From the NCBI GenBank assembly GCA_964389375.1, contig CAYMDP010000011.1, positions 6,880 through 70,879 of the forward strand: a stretch of 64,000 nucleotides of DNA. The letters are read 5' to 3'. This stretch comes from CAYMDP01 sp964389375. GTDB lineage: Bacteria > Bdellovibrionota > Bdellovibrionia > Bdellovibrionales > UBA1609. The notes under the pieces were generated by a model. It was not told where the DNA came from. It did no database searches and saw only the letters and a program-made list of their open reading frames with translations. This document shows, in pieces, positions 16,476-25,140 of this stretch. A program made the position numbers and the translations under genes. Numbering within the stretch: position 1 is the first letter of the stretch; every line of letters begins with the position of its first letter.

Positions 16476-17579
16476 TCAATCTCGCGAACTTTGCCGTCCC
16501 TTGGCTTTAAGTCGCTGGCGCAGATTTTTGTTTCTCTTGATATGTTCTTTTTTTCGCTGGCTTAAGTGAGCCTTATCTCCCTTATTTAAATGAAACTCCA
16601 TTTCCCGCTTAAGTTTTAAATAATTCTGCCACCGGTCCTCATCCAAAATTCCTTCTGCTAAACCCCCCCGAATTCCGCATCCGGGTTCGCTTTGATGTGT
16701 ACAATCACCAAACCGGCAACAAGCAATCAGGTTTGTGACATCTTCAAAGCTTGTTTCAAGTGCCCCTGCTTCTGCAGTGCTTGAAAACTCTCGGATACCG
16801 GGGCTGTCGAGAAGCCAAAAACCCTGCTTGGTTTTAAAAAGTTCTCGATGAGTTGTTGTATGCTTTCCGCGACTATCATCTTCCCGAATTTCTTGCGTTC
16901 TTAAGGCCTCTTCTTCCAGTAAGACATTAATCAATGTGGATTTTCCTACTCCTGACATGCCTAAGGCCGAAACACTTTGTCCTTCTTCAAAGTGATTTAG
17001 AATGTCCTGGATGCCCTGGCCGTTTAAGGCAGAACAAGAAAGAATTGGAACCGAGGGAAGCCGAAGGGCTAGATCCTCAAGAATTTTCTCTTGAGTTTTT
17101 TTGTCGACTAAGTCGCTTTTATTTAGAATGACTAAGGCTTTAGCTCCACTTTCTTCGATCATCAAAAGTCCGCGCTCAAGACGTCTTTCGTTAAGATCTT
17201 GGTTGAAGCTTGTCACCAAAGCCACAACATCCACATTCGCCATCAGGACTTGTTCACCCAGGCTTGAATCGGATCTTTTTAGACAGGTCCGTCTTGGAAG
17301 AAGCGCTTCAATCGGAAGACTGTCGCTGTCTCCCTCAAGAAGTTCCAAAACCACCCAGTCGCCGACGACCGGCAAATCTGTTGTGTCATAATAAAAGTGC
17401 CCGCGTAACTTCGCAGGCCGCTCTTGTTCTTCTCCTAAAATTAGAACTCGGTACCTTTCGTGACTTGAAAAAGTCACTCGAGCAGGCACAAAGTTTTTTC
17501 CCTCTTCGGAATAGGACTGAAAAAAGGCGTCTTGCATTGGGTGAAATCCCCAAAGCTTCTTTAAATCTTCTGAAAACAT
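16476..17579 (-). CDS. rsgA: RsgA, ribosome small subunit-dependent GTPase
   Basis: 367 residues with a circularly permuted GTPase order: G4 NKSD (153-156) precedes G1 GMSGVGKST (207-215) and G3 DSPG (258-261). An N-terminal OB-fold (about 35-110) and a C-terminal zinc knuckle, CCRFGDCTHQSEPGC, complete the RsgA/YjeQ architecture. RsgA checks late maturation of the 30S subunit in the cytoplasm. The C-terminus is strongly basic. A single gene on the minus strand, with all family motifs present. Confidence 0.93.
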   Translation of the reverse strand: MFSEDLKKLWGFHPMQDAFFQSYSEEGKNFVPARVTFSSHERYRVLILGEEQERPAKLRGHFYYDTTDLPVVGDWVVLELLEGDSDSLPIEALLPRRTCLKRSDSSLGEQVLMANVDVVALVTSFNQDLNERRLERGLLMIEESGAKALVILNKSDLVDKKTQEKILEDLALRLPSVPILSCSALNGQGIQDILNHFEEGQSVSALGMSGVGKSTLINVLLEEEALRTQEIREDDSRGKHTTTHRELFKTKQGFWLLDSPGIREFSSTAEAGALETSFEDVTNLIACCRFGDCTHQSEPGCGIRGGLAEGILDEDRWQNYLKLKREMEFHLNKGDKAHLSQRKKEHIKRNKNLRQRLKAKGRQSSRD

Positions 17580-17769
17580 TTAAGACCTCAAAACAAAATG
17601 CGACCAAGAGGGGCCCTCGACACTTGATCTATTACTAAAATTAATTTTTTAAGCTGTAAGAAGACGGAGGGCGGCTCGTCTTGTGATTTGTGCTGCAATC
17701 ATATAGCCCTCCTCTGTGTCTGGCGAGAATTCGCCTAATTTCTATATTCTACCTAAATCCTAAAAAAAG

Positions 17770-17790
17770 AAAAGAGGGGACGCCTCTTTT
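17770..17790 (-). terminator. rho-independent terminator of the DUF4442 gene
   Basis: An 8-bp stem (AAAAGAGG / CCTCTTTT) with a 5-base loop, followed on the minus strand by more T residues. It lies downstream of the DUF4442 gene stop (17852, minus strand) and upstream of rsgA, so it separates the two transcription units. Confidence 0.65.
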
Positions 17791-17851
17791 TTAAAATGGA
17801 TGCACAAAAGTTTACTAAAGCTCAAGGTTTATGGCTTAAGAATTCAAGGGC

Positions 17852-18355
17852 TTAGCTTTTGTGAGTCGGTCTCATTCTATTCTTCTTGCGAACGTAGAGT
17901 GTCTTTATGACCTCAGCTATGATTTGACCATCGAGGTCCCGAATACTTGTGGCCAAATCGAAGATATACTTTTCACCATCTTTAGTCTTGTCCTTGACGG
18001 TTTGAACCAGTTCATCGGTAATATGAAATTCCCCAATTAAATGGGTCCGTCCGGGCTTAATAAAATCAATTTTTGCCGCTTTATCCCAGACAATGTAATC
18101 GGGTCCCAAGATATTTAAAAGTAAGAACATATAATGGGGATCGGTCATAGAGTAGATGGAGCCCCCGAACTGGGTGCCGACATAATTTCTATTATAAAAT
18201 CGAAGCTTCAACTTTACGCGAAGATATTTGTAGTCCGAAGCAATCTCTTCTACAGCAATTCCCGATCCCAAGTACGGGGGGTAAAGGTTAAAGAAAAACC
18301 GCATTACAAATGTGGGACTTCTTTCGGCAACTGCACGAATCCATTTAATGATCAT
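17852..18355 (-). CDS. DUF4442 hotdog-fold thioesterase-like protein
   Basis: 167 residues matching DUF4442, a hotdog-fold family related to PaaI/YiiD-type thioesterases. Visible features are an N-terminal helix, NRNYVGTQFGGSIYSMTDPH over the central helix, and the strand KAAKIDFIKPGRTHLIGEFH. It probably hydrolyses or binds an acyl thioester in the cytoplasm; no substrate is known. It is monocistronic, with a clear terminator downstream. It is divergent from the peptide locus that begins at 18675. Confidence 0.82.
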   Translation of the reverse strand: MIIKWIRAVAERSPTFVMRFFFNLYPPYLGSGIAVEEIASDYKYLRVKLKLRFYNRNYVGTQFGGSIYSMTDPHYMFLLLNILGPDYIVWDKAAKIDFIKPGRTHLIGEFHITDELVQTVKDKTKDGEKYIFDLATSIRDLDGQIIAEVIKTLYVRKKNRMRPTHKS

Positions 18356-18536
18356 TTAGTCTCCGATACGAGTAGCTAGAGAACTATTCATCTAGTTATA
18401 AGTGCCCTTTAAAGTTCCTATCAAGCTCAGATTTTGACCCTATATTCCGATGGTTAAACCTTATCATGGAAGGGTGGAGTGAGCCCCTAGCAGGTCCTAG
18501 ATTCGGTATTCGGATTTGGTGCCGAGTCTCGGATTC

Positions 18537-18576
18537 TTGTCTAGGCTCTTAGACAAAAATCCAATCTTTCTATTAA
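18537..18576 (+). promoter_or_regulatory. candidate promoter with inverted repeat, upstream of peptide gene
   Basis: A perfect inverted repeat TTGTCTA-GGCTCT-TAGACAA (18537-18556) overlaps a possible -35 (TTAGAC, 18549-18554). A 16-bp spacer leads to TATTAA (18571-18576). The boxes are only fair matches, so this is a candidate. The rest of the 319-bp gap 18356-18674 holds no ORF or RNA I can identify. Confidence 0.35.
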
Positions 18577-18674
18577 TTTCAGCTACTTACTGGGCTTTTT
18601 TACTGGTCTAGGAGCTGCATTATGGAAGGCTCAGGTCAGCTACTGACTTAAACCACCCACAGGGAGAAGCCAAA

Positions 18675-18806
18675 ATGTCTATCGAACAAATTATCGAAAC
18701 CGTTACGGTTGAAGAGATTGAGTCATCTCAACAGGCCGCTGATGTGCATGCGGAATCAGACGCACTTATCGGAAGCCGACAGATGATCATGATCGCATTC
18801 GATTAG
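18675..18806 (+). CDS. putative RiPP precursor peptide (43 residues)
   Basis: A short ORF with its own ribosome site (AGGGAG 18661-18666, 8 nt before ATG 18675). It starts MSIEQIIETVTVEEIESS, continues QQAADVHAESDA, and ends LIGSRQMIMIAFD. The first 30 residues are acidic and helical, as leader peptides often are; the last 11-13 are short, hydrophobic and end in Asp, as a core might. No Cys is present, and no double-Gly cleavage site is evident. It lies directly upstream of an HExxH-type putative peptide hydroxylase, a cupin-like protein and an exporter-like ABC protein. I recognise no precursor family. That it is modified and exported is inferred from context. Confidence 0.55.
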   Translation: MSIEQIIETVTVEEIESSQQAADVHAESDALIGSRQMIMIAFD

Positions 18807-18829
18807 CTGAATCGGATTGAAATTAAGGC

Positions 18830-18849
18830 GCTGGGCAATTCAGCCCAGC
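18830..18849 (+). terminator. intercistronic hairpin after the peptide gene
   Basis: A perfect 7-bp GC-rich stem (GCTGGGC / GCCCAGC) with a 6-base loop lies 24 nt after the peptide stop and 37 nt before the next gene. No T-run follows, so it is more likely a partial attenuator or an mRNA-stabilising structure. That would keep peptide mRNA in excess over the enzymes, a common arrangement for RiPP precursors. Confidence 0.5.
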
Positions 18850-18885
18850 TGCCCCAGCCCCATAGAATATCAATGGAGTTAAAAT

Positions 18886-19746
18886 ATGTACGGACTTTTA
18901 GGATACTCTGAAAATATTAAAAATATTTATCGCCTTGCCGCTCCTTTTGTTGGGACAAATTCCGTTCGAACCAGCCAAGATTTAAAACCCTTTTACATTG
19001 AATTTTTAAATCGTCACCAGCCGGAACACCAAGTGGAATTTTCTAGGGATCTGATTGTTCGTGATCCTAAGCAGGCCAAAAACCTAATTGGCGCGTTTTC
19101 GGCAAGTAAACTCAACGACCTCTCGCAAGAAGCAATGCTTGGTGAATTTTTTGAATCCGAGTCCAGACATTCTTTCGAGCAATCTGCAGATGAAGCTCTT
19201 CGAAATTTGCGTGAATTGAATCCAGAAGCTTCAGATCTTTTTAGTCTTTCAATTCACTCGATACTAATGTGTGGATCGAACGAAAATAGTGCGGGTCTTC
19301 GGGCCCACGGTGGCACCTCAAGCAAGTGCGTCGGATTGATGTGGCTAAGTATGCAGGGTAAACTTTCGATGCAAGATCTACTAGAGCTTTTTGTCCACGA
19401 AATGACTCACACCCTGGTGTTTTTGGACGAGCGTAACAAACCTCAATTTGATTATTCACAAATGAGCTTCGAAGAAAATTGGGCCAGATCTTCGATACTC
19501 AAACGCCAGCGCCCCATGGACAAAGTGGTGCATTCTATTCTGGTCGCTTATGAAGTGCTTTACGCTCGCGCGAATTATTTGCCAAATGTCGAAAAACTAA
19601 GTGTCCATCCAGACAGCGAAGAAATGAAGACGAATATTCGCATAGCCGTAGAAAGCGTCAATACGCACCCTAACCGAGATCAGGTTTGTAAACCTAGAGC
19701 CATCGAACTCATTAACAAAGTCGCCAGCAATTTAGACAAAGTCTAA
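18886..19746 (+). CDS. HExxH protein resembling alphaKG-HExxH peptide beta-hydroxylases
   Basis: 286 residues. HEMTH lies at 171-175. Downstream is RQRPMDKVVHSILVAYEVLY (about 207-226), which recalls the (R)RPxxxxxH segment of the HExxH-motif peptide-modification family, where H216 could be a third metal ligand. A family-like GGTSSKCVGLMWLS precedes the HExxH. In that family the HExxH His residues bind iron and the enzymes hydroxylate RiPP precursor residues with alpha-ketoglutarate. The match here is by eye and distant, so a zinc peptidase that cuts the leader is the main alternative. There is no signal peptide, so it acts in the cytoplasm. The GGAGTTAAAAT context before ATG 18886 gives a ribosome site. 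Confidence 0.65.
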   Translation: MYGLLGYSENIKNIYRLAAPFVGTNSVRTSQDLKPFYIEFLNRHQPEHQVEFSRDLIVRDPKQAKNLIGAFSASKLNDLSQEAMLGEFFESESRHSFEQSADEALRNLRELNPEASDLFSLSIHSILMCGSNENSAGLRAHGGTSSKCVGLMWLSMQGKLSMQDLLELFVHEMTHTLVFLDERNKPQFDYSQMSFEENWARSSILKRQRPMDKVVHSILVAYEVLYARANYLPNVEKLSVHPDSEEMKTNIRIAVESVNTHPNRDQVCKPRAIELINKVASNLDKV

Positions 19747-19756
19747 GGAGACAAAA

Positions 19757-20848
19757 ATGAACGCAGTATATAATGACCTTACTAATGCCTGTGCGCGAAT
19801 CGAATCTAAGTGGCTAAAATACAATTACGCATGCGAAGATTTTTATAAGGTCGCCTGGGAAGAGACTGAGAATCTAGATCTTTCGTCACTGGGCTTTGTG
19901 GCCAACCAAATGAGGTTATTGGACAATCCCAATGTTCGTTATAACCAACAGCTCTCCACATTCTCGGATTTGTACTTTCAGCTATTCAATAATGGTCGAT
20001 TTATGATCGAAATTTTGAACTGGCATGGGGGTCACGTCAACGTTCACGACCACGATTTTTCCGCAGTCCAATTTCAACTTCGCGGGGACTCCCTAAATGT
20101 TGTGTATGACTTTAAAGATGCAAAAGAACAAGAGGGAGCTCTTCGCTTTGGGGATTTATCAGTTCGTCATGCCGAAGTTTGGAAAGAAGGAAGTCGCTCG
20201 ATCGTACGCGCCGGGAATATAGACCCTCATGGGGTCTTTCACCTTGCTCGCCCAACGACAAGTCTATTGATCCGCACCCTTCCAACGGCTCGTCTGGGAT
20301 CGCAGTCAAACTATTTTCCGACTCTGGCGGCCAACTACTACGTAAATACCACGGTCCAGCGCAAAAGACTGACCGGGCTAAGCCTATTGTGGAACGAGGA
20401 CCAGCATGAGTTTAAGAAATTATTTTCGCAGTTTTTAGATGAGCAAAGTTTATCCGAAAATTTCTTTATGATGGCCAAGTTAGGTCCACGTTTGTTTCAG
20501 GGATCTTGTGTCGATTTAGTGTCTAAGTACGCGGCTCGAGGCGACAAAGAGGCTCGCATCTTATCAAGCGTCGTTTACAATAATGGGATAGATTTTTTTA
20601 AACAAAAAACAAATGAATTTTCGAGTGGAACCTATGAAGAGCGCTTGTCCCTTTTTGCAGTGGCTGCGGCAACCTCACAGGAAAATCTTCAAAAAATCCA
20701 AAAGGGTTTAAGTGAATCGGGTTACTATATTGATTTAGACCAGCACCTTAAAAATTTCAGGACGAACTTAAGCTTGACGGACCGACAGTCTGCAGAAAAA
20801 TATCTAAATCTCTTTGGAATGAATAATAAGGAGTTGGCCATTGCCTAA
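19757..20848 (+). CDS. cupin-like protein, possible metal-dependent oxygenase
   Basis: 363 residues. A cupin-like stretch begins at about 90 (WHGGHVNVHDHDFSAVQFQL), with candidate metal ligands H93, H97 and H99, and a second block DPHGVFHLARPTTSLLIRT with H158 and H162. This spacing resembles cysteine-dioxygenase-like cupins. The C-terminal ~180 residues are helical and not recognised. AAGGAG is absent, but AAGGAGACAAAA precedes ATG 19757 within the 10-nt gap after the HExxH gene. Its stop overlaps the TTG of the transporter gene by 8 nt. It could be a second tailoring enzyme of the peptide locus; that is inferred. Confidence 0.6.
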   Translation: MNAVYNDLTNACARIESKWLKYNYACEDFYKVAWEETENLDLSSLGFVANQMRLLDNPNVRYNQQLSTFSDLYFQLFNNGRFMIEILNWHGGHVNVHDHDFSAVQFQLRGDSLNVVYDFKDAKEQEGALRFGDLSVRHAEVWKEGSRSIVRAGNIDPHGVFHLARPTTSLLIRTLPTARLGSQSNYFPTLAANYYVNTTVQRKRLTGLSLLWNEDQHEFKKLFSQFLDEQSLSENFFMMAKLGPRLFQGSCVDLVSKYAARGDKEARILSSVVYNNGIDFFKQKTNEFSSGTYEERLSLFAVAAATSQENLQKIQKGLSESGYYIDLDQHLKNFRTNLSLTDRQSAEKYLNLFGMNNKELAIA

Positions 20849-22220
20849 ACCAAATATTTACCGAACTCTTATAAACAAAGCCGGGCTAGGAACTATGATC
20901 TGGGCCACATTACAGCAGGCCGTGGTGGCTTCGAGCACTTACTTTATTGTCGCCGCCATTAGAGCCTCGACGGACGCAGATTACGAGGCGGCTATAACTT
21001 GGGTTTTACTTTTTGTAGCAAGTCTTATCGTGGTATTTATACCGAATACCTGTTCGGTGATCTGGCTTCAGCGCTGGCGCTTTGATTCTATGTCCGCCTT
21101 TGTAAAAGAATTTATTTCCTTTAATGCAGGACGCACCACTTGGGCCCACAGTCGTGAAAAGAATAAATACGAAGCCTGGCTGACCACTGAAAGCGGAGTT
21201 GTATTTGAGAATGTGACTCAGACTCTTTACGACCTTTATCAGCTTTTTCTTTCGACGGTGCTAACGATTCTGGTGATTGCCCTAGTTATCGATCCACGAA
21301 TTTCGGTTTGGTATATATTCGCAGGAATCGTATTGGCGATTTCTAATCGCATGTTTCGCGGACGTATAGGAAAGGCCGCGCAAGAATTGCAATCAGGGCG
21401 CCGGGACTTTTCAGGTGTGCTGTTATCGGGATGGGAAAACATCTTTATGGGTAACCGCCACACCTTGTCCAATTGGGAGAAGCGCTTTCACCAAACTTTA
21501 AAGGGAGCAAAGGATGCAGCGGCCGGTTACGACCGCACTCGGGCTCTTGTCAGTAGCTTTGCAGTCACTTTGGCTTTGATCGTTATTGCCCTAGGAAACG
21601 GAGTGTTTTTAAACGAGCAACGTTCAAATCCCGGGGCCCTGGCCGCACTGATTGTGACCCTGCCAAGGCAGCTCCATGTGATTCAAAACATCTTTGCCTT
21701 TTTCGGCTACATCTTAAGTTGGGAGGGTCTGCGCGCTCAACTTAAAGAGCTCGAAGGCATATTAATTCTTAGCAAAACGGACAGGGATTTAACTGGATTT
21801 GTGAAGTTAGCCGAGATCTCAGTTTCCAATGCCGACGAGAATCTTCGATACGAATCCTTCAGCGACCTGACTGCGGATTTGACGAAAAGATCTAAGGGAA
21901 GACTAACTTTACGAGGACCAAACGGGGCGGGAAAATCAACCTTGTTGTCACTTTTCTCCGAGCAAACTGGGGACGAGTCGTTCTACTTGCCAAGCCATTT
22001 TGCCGATCTGGCCTTCAGCTCGGAGAGTTTAGTGACTCAATCCGATGGCAACAGATTGCTAAAAGCCTTTGAAGAGATATCGGAGCTAAAGGGCGTGAAG
22101 TTTTTGTTGCTGGACGAGTGGGATGCAAATTTAGACTCGGAAAATTTAATTCGCATTCATGCTGCCATTGATCGACTAGCAGAAGAAAGGCTTGTGATTG
22201 AGTCCCGTCATCGCACTTAA
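20841..22220 (+). CDS. ABC exporter-like protein with degenerate signature motif
   Basis: 459 residues. The N-terminal part (about 15-290) has hydrophobic helices in the style of ABC_membrane_2/SbmA-like half transporters. The C-terminal ATPase is short, with Walker A GPNGAGKST (359-367), Walker B FLLLDEWDANLD (421-432) and switch His H457. The usual LSGGQ is replaced by VTQSDGNRL. The protein ends two residues after the switch His. Translation starts at TTG 20841 behind AAGGAG (20828-20833), coupled to the preceding gene. A half transporter would work as a homodimer in the inner membrane, and here would be expected to move the modified peptide. Both the fold class and the cargo are inferred. 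Confidence 0.7.
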   Translation: MPKPNIYRTLINKAGLGTMIWATLQQAVVASSTYFIVAAIRASTDADYEAAITWVLLFVASLIVVFIPNTCSVIWLQRWRFDSMSAFVKEFISFNAGRTTWAHSREKNKYEAWLTTESGVVFENVTQTLYDLYQLFLSTVLTILVIALVIDPRISVWYIFAGIVLAISNRMFRGRIGKAAQELQSGRRDFSGVLLSGWENIFMGNRHTLSNWEKRFHQTLKGAKDAAAGYDRTRALVSSFAVTLALIVIALGNGVFLNEQRSNPGALAALIVTLPRQLHVIQNIFAFFGYILSWEGLRAQLKELEGILILSKTDRDLTGFVKLAEISVSNADENLRYESFSDLTADLTKRSKGRLTLRGPNGAGKSTLLSLFSEQTGDESFYLPSHFADLAFSSESLVTQSDGNRLLKAFEEISELKGVKFLLLDEWDANLDSENLIRIHAAIDRLAEERLVIESRHRT

Positions 22221-23247
22221 TATTTTAGATCGGCCGGTGATATTAAAAACAGAGGCTCCGGCGAGTCAAATTCCTAGGGGTGATTACATCACTCTTTTGC
22301 ATCGGGGCAATTTAGACCTGGGGCCATTTCAGTTTCGTTTAATATCAAGACTGCCCGAAACAAAGTGGAGTGCTGCTCGGCTAGAGAAAAACCGTCTATC
22401 TGCAAACTTTCAAGGAAACCCGCTCTGGCCGGAGCGCGTGTTAAGTCCCTATGAGTCGCTTTCTCGATACTTTTTTTTGAAGGCTTCTTCTTCAGAGCAA
22501 AGCTGCATATTGCCGATGGCTTTGACTTTAAACTCAAAAATAAATGATCTTTTAGGGGACAGGTTTGGATTTCAAGAATTTGAAGAGAGCTTAACAGATA
22601 AAGATTACGTCGATACATTTATTGATTCGGGTCGCTTGCCCATGGCGAATCCAATAGACCGGGACAGTGTGCACGATTGGGCTTATCACTTTGTGACTTT
22701 TCTATTTACAGATTATCTAGAGAATGTTCGGTCCAATTTATTATGGATTCGAAAGCGCATTCATCTGTTTCAAGGAACCACCAACTATTCTTGGAACTAT
22801 TATGGACATAGTTTAAATGAGAAGGGCCAAATGGAAGGGCAGGGACAGCTTGAAGAGATGAACCACGAGGCAGCAATCTACCGCCAAATGGCCATCGCCC
22901 TTGACGTTGCGACCGCTAAATTTGTGCAACTGATGGCGCTTGAACAGCAGGGACAAATCGAGCGCTGCCAAGCCGAGATTCAAGCGGTGGGTGTTTTTTT
23001 AAATGGAGTCACAAGCGAATCCATTAAAACGATCCTTTGGATGGAGCCCTCTCTTCCATTTTCTCCGCCTTCAAAAGAGGGGGAGCCTATTCAAACAATG
23101 GCTTATATCCACACCACTTTAGCTAAGCTAGATCAGAGGGCTCGGGAGCTTTTGAAGAGTGGTGAGACCTCATTTTACGAAGAGATATTTGCTAGCACCC
23201 TGCGCCGTCTCGATCCTATTTTCGAAACTCAGTGTCTTGACCGGTAA
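22198..23247 (+). CDS. unknown protein, last gene of the peptide locus
   Basis: 349 residues, not recognised. The start is TTG 22198, which overlaps the end of the transporter gene; GAAGAAAGG lies 7 nt upstream. No signal peptide or membrane helix is evident. The N-terminal third is mixed, with LDRPVILKTEAPASQIPRGD and YITLLHRGNLDLGPFQFRL. The last two thirds look largely helical (DWAYHFVTFLFTDYLENV, EEMNHEAAIYRQMAIALD). It carries no metal-binding cluster. The overlap ties it to the transporter, and it may be an accessory or immunity protein, but nothing in the sequence settles that. Confidence 0.6.
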   Translation: MSPVIALNILDRPVILKTEAPASQIPRGDYITLLHRGNLDLGPFQFRLISRLPETKWSAARLEKNRLSANFQGNPLWPERVLSPYESLSRYFFLKASSSEQSCILPMALTLNSKINDLLGDRFGFQEFEESLTDKDYVDTFIDSGRLPMANPIDRDSVHDWAYHFVTFLFTDYLENVRSNLLWIRKRIHLFQGTTNYSWNYYGHSLNEKGQMEGQGQLEEMNHEAAIYRQMAIALDVATAKFVQLMALEQQGQIERCQAEIQAVGVFLNGVTSESIKTILWMEPSLPFSPPSKEGEPIQTMAYIHTTLAKLDQRARELLKSGETSFYEEIFASTLRRLDPIFETQCLDR

Positions 23248-23356
23248 TTCTTTTCTCTATTTGTGCAGAAGTTTTTCTTAAATTCAATGCGTGATGACGA
23301 AGGACGATCCAGACTAACTCTAGGAAGAGTAAGTCGCTTTCTTAAGGCCGCGCATT

Positions 23357-25132
23357 ATGCTAGGATTGGTGAATCCTTTGGAGAGACTAAAAGCCTTGTA
23401 CAAACTAAGAGACTATCAACAAGAAGCAGTAAATAAGACGCTTGCTTATTTTAGAAAGAAGCGAGATCCGGCTGTTATTGTTTTGCCCACTGGAGCCGGA
23501 AAAAGTTTGGTGATTGCAGAGCTTGCAAGAGTGGCTCGCGGACGAGTTTTGGTCTTGGCCCACGTGAAAGAATTGGTTGAACAAAACCATTCCAAGTACG
23601 AAAGCTACAATCTTGAAGCTGGGATTTACTCTGCAGGTTTAAATAAAAAAGAGGCCCATCAAAAAGTTATATTTGGAAGCATTCAGTCGGTGGCGCGCGC
23701 AGGAAAAGATTTTTTCAAAGATTTTACCCTTGTCGTAATCGACGAATGCCACCGTGTGGGACTTGAGCAAGAAACTCAATACGCCCAGGTCATTAAAGAA
23801 TTAAGAAATCAAAACGAAAATATCTGCGTTCTTGGCTTAACTGCAACGCCCTACCGAATGGGTCTTGGCTGGATCTTTAATTTTGGGGCAGATGGGTCTG
23901 AACGATCCAAAGAGGCGCGCTTTTTTAAACAAAGTGTTTTCGAGCTTCCTCTTCAGTATATGATTCGAAATAAATATTTAACTCCACCAGTTAAAGTGGA
24001 TATTCCTGTGACTTGTTATGATTTTTCCGAGCTGACCGATTCCGGGCGTAAGTATACGATGAATGAGGTCGAAGAGGTTTTAAAATCTCAAAGGCGTTTG
24101 ACACCTTTAATTGTGAAAAACATTATAGATATCACTGAAACCTACCGCCGCAAAGGTGTCATGATTTTTTCGAGCACGGTAAAGCATGCGCAAGAAATCT
24201 TAGAGTGTTTGCCCAAGGACCAAGCCCGCATCGTTATCGGTGAGACCGATGAAGCCGAGCGCGATCAAATTATTAAGGAATTCAAAGATCGAAAGATTAA
24301 ATATCTAGTCAACGTCTCGGTTTTGACCACTGGTTTTGATGCGCCCCATGTGGATGTGATCGCTATTTTGCGACCTACCGAGTCCGTTAGTCTTTACCAA
24401 CAAATTATTGGTCGGGGATTAAGACTTGATCCGGGAAAAAAGGATTGTTTTGTTTTAGATTACGCCGGGGTCACTCATGACATTTATTCTCCAGAGATCG
24501 AGGGCAAAAAACCAACCCCAGAGTCTGTGGCTGTTCAGATCCCGTGTCCGAAGTGTGGCTTCGAGAATCATTTCTGGGGCAAAGTCGATGATGAGGGCAA
24601 TATCACCGAGCACTATGGGCGAACTTGTAAGGGCGGCGTTCAGGATCCAGAGACTTTGGATTATAAACCTTGTGGTTACCGGTTTCGTTTTAAGATTTGT
24701 CCCAAGTGTGCCACCGAAAATGATTTAACAGCCAGAAACTGTTCGGGCTGCCAAGAAGTTTTAGTCGATGCCGATACCAAGCTTAAACAAGCAAGGCTTT
24801 CTAAAAATGCCCATGTCTTAAAGCCCGATACAATTGAACTTGAGGGGAGAAGGGATCGCAAAGGGGCAAGCTTCTTAGAGGTTCGTTATTACGACTACGA
24901 TGCAAAGTATGTCTCAGAGATTCATTATCTCGACAGCGAAACCAGCCTTAAAAAATTCAACATTAATTTCTTAAGGTCTCATATGAGACGACCCGAATTT
25001 TATCTTCCAATTGAATCGGTTGAAGATGCCTTAAGATGCCAGAACTTCTTTCGCATGCCTTCATTTGTCATCGCCCGCAAGCAGGGTAACTTCTGGCGAA
25101 TCACCGAAAAAATATTCGCCGAAGAGCTGTAG
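23357..25132 (+). CDS. radD: RadD-family DNA helicase
   Basis: 591 residues and very similar in order and length to E. coli RadD (YejH, about 586). Helicase superfamily 2 motifs are Walker [18 protein letters not shown] (about 43-59), DECH (about 128), LTATPYRMG, then [10 protein letters not shown] and [10 protein letters not shown]. After the helicase core come zinc-knuckle cysteines ([28 protein letters not shown]) and a C-terminal domain ending in VREK/ITEKIF-like sequence. RadD acts in repair of double-strand breaks and in processing recombination intermediates, with SSB as partner. A single gene, 110 bp downstream of the peptide locus. Confidence 0.93.
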   Translation: MLGLVNPLERLKALYKLRDYQQEAVNKTLAYFRKKRDPAVIVLPTGAGKSLVIAELARVARGRVLVLAHVKELVEQNHSKYESYNLEAGIYSAGLNKKEAHQKVIFGSIQSVARAGKDFFKDFTLVVIDECHRVGLEQETQYAQVIKELRNQNENICVLGLTATPYRMGLGWIFNFGADGSERSKEARFFKQSVFELPLQYMIRNKYLTPPVKVDIPVTCYDFSELTDSGRKYTMNEVEEVLKSQRRLTPLIVKNIIDITETYRRKGVMIFSSTVKHAQEILECLPKDQARIVIGETDEAERDQIIKEFKDRKIKYLVNVSVLTTGFDAPHVDVIAILRPTESVSLYQQIIGRGLRLDPGKKDCFVLDYAGVTHDIYSPEIEGKKPTPESVAVQIPCPKCGFENHFWGKVDDEGNITEHYGRTCKGGVQDPETLDYKPCGYRFRFKICPKCATENDLTARNCSGCQEVLVDADTKLKQARLSKNAHVLKPDTIELEGRRDRKGASFLEVRYYDYDAKYVSEIHYLDSETSLKKFNINFLRSHMRRPEFYLPIESVEDALRCQNFFRMPSFVIARKQGNFWRITEKIFAEEL

Positions 25133-25140
25133 TGTCCATT

